Program-made: the position numbers and the translations under genes | The notes under the pieces: model-generated | Told to the model about the DNA's origin: nothing | Database searches by the model: none | The model's input: only the letters and a program-made list of their open reading frames with translations | Assembly (NCBI RefSeq): GCF_001902145.1 | Contig: NZ_MRST01000024.1 | Location: 186,001-250,000 of the forward strand | Direction of reading: 5' to 3' | DNA: 64,000 bases | Source of the DNA: Pseudomonas fluorescens | GTDB lineage: Bacteria; Pseudomonadota; Gammaproteobacteria; Pseudomonadales; Pseudomonadaceae | Shown here: positions 26,484-33,492 of the stretch, piece after piece | Position numbering within the stretch: the stretch's first letter is position 1 | Layout of the letters: each line of letters opens with the position of its first letter

Positions 26484-27406
26484 CCCCGCAGCTTCAGTTC
26501 CCTCACCCGTTTGATCACAAACTGTTCAAACAAATGGTGCTCGGTGACCGCATCGTACATTTCATATTTTTTGAATGCTCGGATGACGGCTCCGCAGATT
26601 TCTGCCTCGTCGAGCGTTTTGTTTTTGCCGTAAGCAGCAGCAAGAATGCCGTTCATGTTCTGCAAATATCCCTGCATGCCAGTGTCATTCAGGATGTGGG
26701 TGAAGACTTCCCGCCACGGCCTTGTGTCTACTTCCCGTATGTCGCGGCCGATGAAGGTCCAGCTCATGTAAAGCTGGCCGTCTATTTCAAAGCTTTCGAA
26801 ACGGCAGTCTGTCTGAAAGGTTTCGCTGCCGACTTCGGCATTTCGTTCTGGAGGATACGGTGCCGTTTGGGATCTTCGACTGTTGAGAACTCTGGATGCG
26901 CTGTCCACTTGCACGCAAATCACTGGCTGAGTAAGCGGGCGCAATATTTTATTGAGTGTTGCTTCTTTGGATGCCCCGGCGAGGGTAAGGACTGAGCGGA
27001 AGTACTGCTCCACACTGGATGCGGCTTTGAATGTTTCACGCAGCCATTCGGATGGCATCAGCAGCTCTGCGGCGAAGCGATTGGCTTCGGTCTCCATTTG
27101 GTTGTAGGCAGCATCAACTTCGCGGTTCTCCAGGTGGGAGACGATTGTGCCTGTGTGCCATGGGATAACTACGTGCCCGATTTCATGGGCCAGTGTAAAT
27201 TTTCGACGGGTAGCAGGAGCGCTCGAGTTGATCAGGATGCGAGGCTTGGTAGCAGCACCAATGCCAATGGTGATTCCGTCCACACCGAACGGCAGTTCAA
27301 GGTACTCAAGCTCCCCATAGGCAGAGGCTAGCTGCTCTAGATCGTACGGCGGTGTCAGCTTGCGGATGGCCAGGACGCGACTGGCCATTTTCTCTTCTGG
27401 TGTCAC
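26480..27406 (-). CDS. ImmA/IrrE-family metallopeptidase
   Basis: This 308-residue protein starts at GTG 27406, overlapping the previous stop by one base (TAGTG). The zinc motif KFTLAHEIGHVVIPWH gives H74, E75 and H78, and the third ligand lies in METEANRFAAELLMPSEW (about E105-E107). Residues about 150-308 form an extra domain with no recognised motif (SFEIDGQLYMSWTFIGRDIR). Family members cleave DNA-binding repressors or antitoxins and so derepress mobile elements or stress genes. Here the usual upstream XRE regulator is replaced by the 103-residue protein, which is therefore a candidate substrate. Confidence 0.88.
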   Translation of the reverse strand: MTPEEKMASRVLAIRKLTPPYDLEQLASAYGELEYLELPFGVDGITIGIGAATKPRILINSSAPATRRKFTLAHEIGHVVIPWHTGTIVSHLENREVDAAYNQMETEANRFAAELLMPSEWLRETFKAASSVEQYFRSVLTLAGASKEATLNKILRPLTQPVICVQVDSASRVLNSRRSQTAPYPPERNAEVGSETFQTDCRFESFEIDGQLYMSWTFIGRDIREVDTRPWREVFTHILNDTGMQGYLQNMNGILAAAYGKNKTLDEAEICGAVIRAFKKYEMYDAVTEHHLFEQFVIKRVRELKLRG

Positions 27407-27717
27407 TAGATCTTGCCCACGCTACGTAGCCAGGCTTCGACTTTGGTCGCTTCAGCGACCGATCGCGCGCGCGCAGCAATCGCAAATTTGTCTTGATCGA
27501 GCTGGTTCTTGAGAGAGGTGCCGTACTTGTGGGCAGTCAACACAAAAGGTAAGACCGACGGGGTGGTTGACCACAGTTGGTACTCTTCCCACTTCATGCC
27601 CAGATATTCATGCAGTTGCATGTCGGTGCCTTGACGCCCCTCGTGCCAGTCCTCGACGAATTGGTCGATCTCTTCTTCCAGCACATCGCCTTTAAGGCAA
27701 AGCTCTACAAAATTCAT
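27406..27717 (-). CDS. Hypothetical protein, candidate immunity protein/antitoxin of the E3-like toxin
   Basis: A 103-residue acidic-to-neutral protein (MNFVELCLKGDVLEEEIDQF then VEDWHEG...LHEYLGMKWEEYQLWSTTPS). Its start codon lies 9 bases after the stop of the E3-like gene, and its ribosome site (GAGAGG) overlaps that stop, so the two are coupled. It does not resemble the ColE3 immunity protein Im3. The LxEYLGMxxxEYxLW pattern is seen in short antitoxin-like proteins. Position directly after a ribonuclease-like gene and before an ImmA/IrrE protease supports an antitoxin or immunity role; this is inference. Confidence 0.7.
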   Translation of the reverse strand: MNFVELCLKGDVLEEEIDQFVEDWHEGRQGTDMQLHEYLGMKWEEYQLWSTTPSVLPFVLTAHKYGTSLKNQLDQDKFAIAARARSVAEATKVEAWLRSVGKI

Positions 27718-27726
27718 ATGAACCTC

Positions 27727-27963
27727 TCAGTTCGGTTTGATCCTTCGTCCGCGTACGGCAGGTTTCAAAGCAAGCCCGGTTTCCGGGCAGACCGAACCCA
27801 GGTGAAAGCCACGTCGGTCGAAGACTTCAAACTCGCCGTGAAGCGAATCCCATGAGTAGTATCGTTGCTCTACGGCATCAAAGTAATACTTACGGCCACC
27901 CTCTACATACGCGACTCTGAAACCGCTGACAATAGAAGGATCAGGCCTCGGTTTGCCGCCCAT
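27727..27963 (-). CDS. Stand-alone colicin E3-type 16S rRNase (cytotoxic) domain protein
   Basis: A 78-residue protein starts at ATG 27963 behind AAGGGA. It corresponds to the C-terminal killing domain of colicin E3/cloacin/pyocin S6: RKYYFDAVEQRYYSWDSLHG then EFEVFDRRGFHLGSVCPETG, ending RGRRIKPN. The ColE3 catalytic set D510, H513, E517 and R545 aligns with D39, H42, E46 and R73, all present. There is no translocation or receptor domain and no signal peptide, so it is not a bacteriocin. An intracellular toxin that cuts 16S rRNA at the A site is inferred. The coupled 103-residue gene follows at once. Confidence 0.78.
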   Translation of the reverse strand: MGGKPRPDPSIVSGFRVAYVEGGRKYYFDAVEQRYYSWDSLHGEFEVFDRRGFHLGSVCPETGLALKPAVRGRRIKPN

Positions 27964-27992
27964 CCGACGTTCCCTTAATCCTGAAAACTGGT

Positions 27993-28010
27993 CTTGGCAT
28001 CTTCGCCAAG
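27993..28010. promoter_or_regulatory. Palindromic operator candidate upstream of the E3-like cassette
   Basis: A perfect inverted repeat CTTGGC-ATCTTC-GCCAAG lies 30 bases before the toxin start codon and 10 bases after a TATAGT -10-like box (minus strand, 28021-28026), so it would cover the transcription start. It may be an autoregulatory operator of the cassette. No clear -35 box was found. Confidence 0.4.
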
Positions 28011-28120
28011 GAGGGACGGGACTATACCGTAGCTGGATTTGGCATGGGCGGCAGGCTGGAGCGCGGATTCGTTTCAAGAAATCGCAAGCTGCAGGTGAGG
28101 GGCCAGGGGATCGCCAAAAC

Positions 28121-28147
28121 GAAAAAACCCGCCATAAGGCGGGTTTT
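28121..28147 (-). terminator. Terminator of tRNA-Thr
   Basis: The hairpin AAAACCCGCC-TTAT-GGCGGGTTTT followed by further T residues on the minus strand lies 44 bases after the tRNA 3' end. Confidence 0.85.
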
Positions 28148-28190
28148 CCGGGGGTTTCAGAGAATTGAAAGCAATCTCTGGAACCTTGTA

Positions 28191-28266
<76 letters not shown>

Positions 28267-28730
28267 GTGTTAGGGCGACGATTATAGCGATTGGAAAGGT
28301 TCTGTAAACCCCTGAATTCTGACTATTTTTGCAAAAAACCAAGGTTTCTTGCGATTAGCGTGTTTTCCACAAGGTGACGCAGCGTGAAAAGCCATCACTT
28401 TGGCGTCAGGCCAAGGACCGCACGCACCTGAGCGATCCGACGCCTAGCAAGGTTTTCCAACTGCTGAAACGTAAAAAATACCCCCTTAAAGTCCGCTTTA
28501 TAAGCGTAACGCCAGATGCTTATGCACAATCGGTTGGTAACAGCTGTCACTAAACAGCCATTTTGTGCAGCCGTTCTCAACACGCTGCAACTGCCTGTTT
28601 TGTGTGCGTTTTATTTTGTGAACAAAAAATGACCAGCACGGCTTTTGGCGTCTAACGCCGATAGCTACAGCCTTTGCAAAGATTTCATCAACAGAGTTAT
28701 CCACAGGGCATGTGTAGGATTTTTTGCCCC
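28267..28730. other. Intergenic region with several DnaA-box-like 9-mers
   Basis: These 464 bases upstream of tRNA-Thr hold its promoter and matches to the DnaA box TTWTNCACA at 28363-28371, 28520-28528 and 28697-28705. A minus-strand reading frame (28395-28583) has no good start or family match and is not called. Confidence 0.45.
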
Positions 28731-29918
28731 TTATTCGCGCTGGGCCAGCACCATCAGGTTGCGGGGGGTGAGTGCTGGTTCGCAGAAGGTGCCCACTTGG
28801 ACGTTGTAACCCTGTTCGGTCAAAAACAGTGCGCGGTCTAGCACCAGCCACATTTCCAGTGGGCGGCGAAACAAACCCCTCACTAACTCGAGGTTTCGCA
28901 CTTCGGCCAAGCGCTGCCAGCCATGGGCTTCGAGTGCTGGCCAGTCCTGTTCACCTGTAGATAAACCCTTGAGGTTTGCCAGTTCGCGGCAATAGTCGGC
29001 AAAGGGTTTATCCAGCCAACTGGCGGGCACGGAAGGTGTTGGCAGGTAGTCGTCGCAGCCACGCAGTTGCCGTTGCAGTTGGTCAAAGCCCAGGCGGCGG
29101 GCCATGGAGGTGTCCCGTTGTTGGCGTACACGGTTGCCGGCGGTGACGGTTTCGCTCAGGGGCAGGCCCAGGTCATCAATCGACAGTTGCAGCGGGGAGG
29201 CGCGCCCGGCGGCGGAGAGGGCTTGATAATGGTCGGCGGTGATGCGGTTGTAGCAGCAGGGCGCCAGGGCCAGTTGTTTGCAGCCGGCGGCGCTGGCCAG
29301 TTGCAGCAGGCGCACATGCAGGTCGCCGCAGGCATGCAGGGCGACCGGGGTGTGTTCGGGCTGGATGGCAACATCCGCCATTACGTCTTGCAGGTGATGG
29401 GTTGCGGGCAGGCCGTGGCGATCACTCAAGGCTTGGCCGGAGGCGATCAGGGCGGGGTCGTATTCCAGGCAGGTCAGCTGTTGGCCGGGTTGCAGCAGGC
29501 GGCGGCCTAGGTGGCCTTTGCCGGCGCACCAGTCCAGCCAGTGGGCTGGCGTTTGGGTAAAAGTCAGCGCGGCGCCGAAGGCTTCGATCTGTTGCCACTT
29601 ACGTCCGGGCACATCCACGTTCAGGCGGTGGCGAGCGGGGTCAAGGGCGTGGACGGGTAACTTATCCACAGCACTCAGGCGCAGCGCGTGAGCGGCCAGC
29701 TGTGGAAAAGGGGCGGGTGCCGGCAGTTCATGGGGTTGGTTGTGACTGGCTTCAGCTTCGGCCAACGAACGCCGACGCAGCCACTGGGATAACTCGGGAT
29801 GCTCGGTTTCCCAAGGCAACTGCAACTGGGTAAAGGGCCGTGGTCGCCACAGCCCTTGGTGTTCAGTCAGGAATGCATCCAGTGCCTGGAAGCGTGCCTC
29901 AACGTCCTTGGCATGCAT
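28731..29918 (-). CDS. SAM-dependent methyltransferase
   Basis: This 395-residue protein has a Rossmann methyltransferase domain at about 125-260: HWLDWCAGKGHLGRRLLQPG (motif I), LTCLEYDPALIASGQ, VALHACGDLHVRLLQLA and LAPCCYNRI. This matches the Methyltransf_32 type, which is found in proteins of unknown target, including the eukaryotic GSTCD group. The N- and C-terminal parts are family-specific. It overlaps the end of the upstream ABC permease gene by 20 bases and is thus the last gene of the amino-acid transporter transcript. Its substrate is unknown and there is no evident functional link to transport. Confidence 0.82.
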   Translation of the reverse strand: MHAKDVEARFQALDAFLTEHQGLWRPRPFTQLQLPWETEHPELSQWLRRRSLAEAEASHNQPHELPAPAPFPQLAAHALRLSAVDKLPVHALDPARHRLNVDVPGRKWQQIEAFGAALTFTQTPAHWLDWCAGKGHLGRRLLQPGQQLTCLEYDPALIASGQALSDRHGLPATHHLQDVMADVAIQPEHTPVALHACGDLHVRLLQLASAAGCKQLALAPCCYNRITADHYQALSAAGRASPLQLSIDDLGLPLSETVTAGNRVRQQRDTSMARRLGFDQLQRQLRGCDDYLPTPSVPASWLDKPFADYCRELANLKGLSTGEQDWPALEAHGWQRLAEVRNLELVRGLFRRPLEMWLVLDRALFLTEQGYNVQVGTFCEPALTPRNLMVLAQRE

Positions 29919-30630
29919 CGACGCGCAGCCACTTTTCCAGCAGTTTGAAACCGCGCACCAGCACGTAGGCCATCAGCAGGTAGAACAACCCCGCGGCGAA
30001 GAAAATCTCCACCGGCAGGTAAGTGCGGGCAATGATGGTGCGCGCCATGCCGGTCAGTTCCAGCAGGGTCACGGTACTGGCCAGGGCGCTGGCCTTGAGC
30101 ATCAGGATCACTTCGTTGCTGTAAGCCGGCAGGCCGATGCGTGAGGCGCGGGGCAGGATGATGTAGAACAGCGTTTTCGGTTTGGACATGCCCAATGCCC
30201 GCGCTGCTTCGATTTCGCCCGGCGGAATGGCCTGGATCGCGCCGCGCAGAATCTCGGCAATGTAGGCGGCGGTGTGCAGGGTCATGGTGGCGGTGGCGCA
30301 CCAGAACGGGTCTCGCAGGTACGGCCACATGAAGCTGTTGCGCACGGCATCGAACTGCGCCAGGCCGTAATACACCAGGAACAACTGCACCAGCAGCGGC
30401 GTGCCACGGAAGAAGAAAATGTAGGCATAGGGCAGGGCGCTCACGTACCAGCGGCGCGAAGAGCGGGCAATGCCCAGTGGGATCGCCAGCAGCAGGCCAG
30501 CGATCACCGCGATTGCCACCAGCTCCAGGGTCAGGGTTGCGCCCTGGGCCAATTTCGGCAGCCACTTGATGATCACGGCCCAGTTCAGGCCCAGGTCAAA
30601 GTGCGATAGCCAGCTGTAGTCGCCGCTCAT
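29899..30630 (-). CDS. Polar amino-acid ABC transporter permease (HisM-like)
   Basis: This 243-residue inner-membrane protein has about five membrane helices and the permease EAA loop EIEAARALGMSKPKTLFYII. The N-terminal FRGTPLLVQLFLVYYGL is typical of the His/Glu/Gln/Arg/opine family. Its start overlaps the stop of the other permease by four bases. Together with that permease, the binding protein and the ATPase upstream it forms a complete importer for a basic or polar amino acid. Confidence 0.93.
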   Translation of the reverse strand: MSGDYSWLSHFDLGLNWAVIIKWLPKLAQGATLTLELVAIAVIAGLLLAIPLGIARSSRRWYVSALPYAYIFFFRGTPLLVQLFLVYYGLAQFDAVRNSFMWPYLRDPFWCATATMTLHTAAYIAEILRGAIQAIPPGEIEAARALGMSKPKTLFYIILPRASRIGLPAYSNEVILMLKASALASTVTLLELTGMARTIIARTYLPVEIFFAAGLFYLLMAYVLVRGFKLLEKWLRVDACQGR

Positions 30631-31322
30631 TGGGTGCTCCTTGCAAAGCCGCGGGCGGCGCGTTTTTCCAGGAAGTGCATGCTGATCATCGCCAGCACGG
30701 TCAGGCCCAGGTACATGAACGCGGCGACCATGAAGAAGGTGAAGGGCTGCTTGGTCACGGTCACGCCGATTTGCGCGTGGCGCATGATTTCTTCAAGGCC
30801 GATCACCGACACCAGCGCGGTGTCTTTCATCAGGATCATGAACAGGTTACCCAGGCCCGGCAGGGCGATGCGCCACATCTGCGGCATGATCAGCCGGGTG
30901 AAAATCCGAAACTTCGACAGCCCCAACGCTACGCCGGCTTCGCGGTGGCCCTTGGGAATGGCGAGGATCGCGCCGCGGAACACCTCGGTGGCGTAGGCGC
31001 CGAAGCACAGGCCCAGGGCGATGACGCCGGCGGCGAAGGCACTCAGCGACAGGTCTGGGTTGCCGAAGAACTCACCGAGGGCACGCATCAGGTTGACGGT
31101 GCCGAAGTAAATCAGCAGCACCCACAGCAGCTCGGGAATACCGCGAACGATGGTTGAGTACGCACCGCCCAGCCATTGCAGCGGCTTGTACGGGGAAGTC
31201 TTGGCCAAGGCGCCGGCAAGGCCGAGCACCAGCCCCAGGCACAGGGCCGTGAGCGCCAGTTTGACGGTCATCAGCGCGCCGGCGGCGAGGGCCGGGCCGA
31301 ATCCGTAGAGATCGAAATTCAT
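30627..31322 (-). CDS. Polar amino-acid ABC transporter permease (HisQ-like)
   Basis: This 231-residue permease begins MNFDLYGFGPALAAGALMTV and has the family motif IVRGIPELLWVLLIYFG and the EAA loop HREAGVALGLSKFRIFTRLI. It pairs with the overlapping HisM-like permease to form the membrane channel. It lies 75 bases downstream of the binding-protein gene. Confidence 0.93.
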   Translation of the reverse strand: MNFDLYGFGPALAAGALMTVKLALTALCLGLVLGLAGALAKTSPYKPLQWLGGAYSTIVRGIPELLWVLLIYFGTVNLMRALGEFFGNPDLSLSAFAAGVIALGLCFGAYATEVFRGAILAIPKGHREAGVALGLSKFRIFTRLIMPQMWRIALPGLGNLFMILMKDTALVSVIGLEEIMRHAQIGVTVTKQPFTFFMVAAFMYLGLTVLAMISMHFLEKRAARGFARSTQ

Positions 31323-31397
31323 GGTGTTTTCATATCGCGGCAGGCATTGCTAAAAGCCAGCGCGCTCGCAGGAGCGCGCCGGGCAGGCCGTTTCAGA

Positions 31398-32150
31398 TCA
31401 TTCGATGCTGAACGGGAAGTACTTGTCGTTGATCTTTTTGTAGGTGCCGTCTGCCTTGATCTCTGCCAGGGCTTTGTTCAGGCGCTCGCGCAGCGGGTCG
31501 CCCTTGCGTACGGCGATACCGATCTTGTCGCTTTCTACCACCGGGTCGCCTTTGAATTCATAGGCCGAACCGTCTTTGCTCTTGAGCCATTCGTACTGCA
31601 CGTACTTGTCAGCCAGGATGCCGTCGAGGCGACCGGAGGTCAGGTCGAGGTAGGCGTTTTCCTGAGTGTCGTAGAGCTTGGCTTCGGTGTCCGGCAGCTT
31701 GTCTTCCAGGTAGGTGCCGGCCAGCGTTGCGCGCTGTGCACCGATCACCTTGCCTTTGAGGTAAGTGGCGTCGGTCTTGAAATCCGCAGTGGCTTTGGGC
31801 GCGATGAACTGCAGCTTGTTGGAGTAGTACGGGTCGGTGAAGTCAACCGCTTGCTTGCGCTCGTCGGTGATCGACAGCGAGGACACCAGGAAGTCGAACT
31901 TCTTGGCGTTCAGGGCCGGGATGATGCCGTCCCAGTCGGACACATACACTTCGCACTTCTCGACTTTCATCTTGGCGCACAGGGCGTCGCCGATGTCCTT
32001 GTCGAAGCCGACAACGTTGCCGCTGGCGTCTTTATTGTTGAACGGCGGGTAGGCCGCTTCGATCCCCATCTTCAAGGTTTCTGCCATGGCCGTGGCGCTG
32101 AACGCCATCGAGACGGCCGCGGCCAGAAGGAATTTCTTATAGGTCTGCAT
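31398..32150 (-). CDS. Amino-acid ABC transporter substrate-binding protein
   Basis: This 250-residue periplasmic protein starts at ATG 32150 with signal peptide MQTYKKFLLAAAVSMAFSATAMA. It is a type II binding fold of the lysine/arginine/ornithine-histidine group: MGIEAAYPPFNNKDASGNVV, GFDKDIGDALCAKMK, DGIIPALNAKKFDFLVSSLS, VIGAQRATLAGTYL, and the paired cysteines CAKMKVEKC. It delivers ligand to the two permeases encoded downstream. A basic amino acid is the likely ligand, but specificity is not proven. Confidence 0.93.
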   Translation of the reverse strand: MQTYKKFLLAAAVSMAFSATAMAETLKMGIEAAYPPFNNKDASGNVVGFDKDIGDALCAKMKVEKCEVYVSDWDGIIPALNAKKFDFLVSSLSITDERKQAVDFTDPYYSNKLQFIAPKATADFKTDATYLKGKVIGAQRATLAGTYLEDKLPDTEAKLYDTQENAYLDLTSGRLDGILADKYVQYEWLKSKDGSAYEFKGDPVVESDKIGIAVRKGDPLRERLNKALAEIKADGTYKKINDKYFPFSIE

Positions 32151-32163
32151 GCATGTTGCTCCG

Positions 32164-32937
32164 TTAGCGGTTGCTGGACATGAATTGTTTGCAGCGCGCC
32201 GAAAGCGGGTTTTCAAATACCTGCTGTGGCGATCCTTGCTCTTCGACCAGGCCCTGGTGCAAAAACACCACTTCGCTGGATACCTGACGGGCGAAGCCCA
32301 TTTCGTGGGTGACCAGCAGCATGGTGCGGCCCTCTTCGGCCAGTGCGCGGATCACATTAAGTACTTCCTGGACCATTTCCGGGTCAAGCGCCGAAGTCGG
32401 CTCGTCGAACAGGATGACTTTTGGCTGCATCGCCAGCGTACGCGCAATCGCCGCGCGTTGTTGTTGGCCGCCAGAGAGTTGCGCAGGGTAGGCGTGGCGC
32501 TTGTCGGCGATACCGACCTTGGCCAGCAGGGCCTCGGCCACTTCTATCGCTTCGGCCTTGCTCTGGCCGAGCACGCGGCGAGGGGCCTCGATGATGTTGT
32601 CGAGGATGCTCATGTGCGGCCACAGGTTAAAGTTTTGAAACACAAAACCGATTTCGCTGCGCAGGCGGTTGATCTGCTTGCCGTCGGCAGCCATCAACTC
32701 ACCGTTTTTCGCGGCCTTGAGCTTGAGTTCTTCGCCGGCCACCAGGATCTGGCCCTGATGCGGGTTTTCCAGCAGGTTGATGCAGCGCAGGAAGGTGGAC
32801 TTGCCGGAACCGGAGGAACCCAGGATCGAGATCACATCGCCGTCGCGAGCGGTCAGCGAGATACCTTTGAGTACCTCAAGCTCACCATAGCGTTTATGCA
32901 AGTTGCGGATTTCAAGCGCGGGCGTGGCCTCGGCCAT
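32164..32937 (-). CDS. Amino-acid ABC transporter ATP-binding protein
   Basis: This 257-residue ATPase is the first gene of the transporter operon. It has Walker A SILGSSGSGKSTFLRCIN, the signature AQLSGGQQQRAAIARTLAM, Walker B VILFDEPTSALDPE, and the H-loop histidine in LLVTHEMGFAR. This is the HisP/GlnQ subgroup for polar amino acids. The binding-protein gene starts 14 bases after its stop. Confidence 0.95.
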   Translation of the reverse strand: MAEATPALEIRNLHKRYGELEVLKGISLTARDGDVISILGSSGSGKSTFLRCINLLENPHQGQILVAGEELKLKAAKNGELMAADGKQINRLRSEIGFVFQNFNLWPHMSILDNIIEAPRRVLGQSKAEAIEVAEALLAKVGIADKRHAYPAQLSGGQQQRAAIARTLAMQPKVILFDEPTSALDPEMVQEVLNVIRALAEEGRTMLLVTHEMGFARQVSSEVVFLHQGLVEEQGSPQQVFENPLSARCKQFMSSNR

Positions 32938-33492
32938 GTGCGGTCCTCATTGTGTTCGTTGCGATCTTCGCTGTTGGGCCGCCTTCCTGGCGAGGCGCCA
33001 AGCTAGCATAGCGTTTGGATGACAGCCAACAGCGCTGCGGACGGTTAACCGGTGGTCTGCGGCAGGGTGTCGCATCGGCGCAGCAGTGTGTCGCGCCATC
33101 AACAACCTACAGACGTTTGAGCCGGAAAGATCCACAGGCTTCGCGTAAAAAAGGGCGCGATGGTGCCAGCTTTGGCCGGGTGTTGGAAGGGTTAACCGGG
33201 CAAACGGTCCATATCAGCCCGGTTATGGGGCGTCACGTACTTTTTGTGTGTGTTTTTGGTGCGTCGCAATGCCGTGAATGTGAGTCGCACGGTAACGCTA
33301 TAGCGGAATGCCATTGTTCTCAATGACTTGCGATGGGTGGCGAATTGTCCTACAGGCCCCGTCAACTGTGGCTCTGAAATATTTTGGCGCAAATCTTGCG
33401 TAAAAAATAAAGAACGCCCTGTTGGATTCTTTTCACGAGAAAGGCTGCAAGCCGGGCGAACCGTTTTCGCAATTCCACGCAAAGGTGTGTCA
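32938..33492. other. Divergent promoter region between amino-acid ABC operon and gabP
   Basis: No gene is seen in these 555 bases. A sigma54 promoter for gabP lies at 33385-33400. The promoter of the ABC operon was not identified with confidence. Confidence 0.5.
33385..33400 (+). promoter_or_regulatory. Sigma54 promoter of gabP
   Basis: TGGCGCAAATCTTGCG matches the -24/-12 consensus TGGCAC-N5-TTGC, with the invariant GG and GC exactly ten bases apart. It lies 93 bases before the gabP ATG. It suggests control by nitrogen status through NtrC or by another sigma54 activator. Confidence 0.6.

Noticed and set aside
27727..28077. Longer 116-residue form of the E3-like protein
   Set aside because: The extra 38 residues run through the palindrome and the putative promoter and have no good ribosome site; the ATG at 27963 does.
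28395..28583. 62-codon frame downstream of the methyltransferase gene
   Set aside because: No ribosome site at the start, no recognised family, and it lies in a region rich in regulatory-looking motifs.
28363..28705. Chromosomal replication origin
   Set aside because: DnaA-box-like sequences are present, but dnaA, dnaN, rpmH and gidA are absent and no AT-rich 13-mer region is seen.
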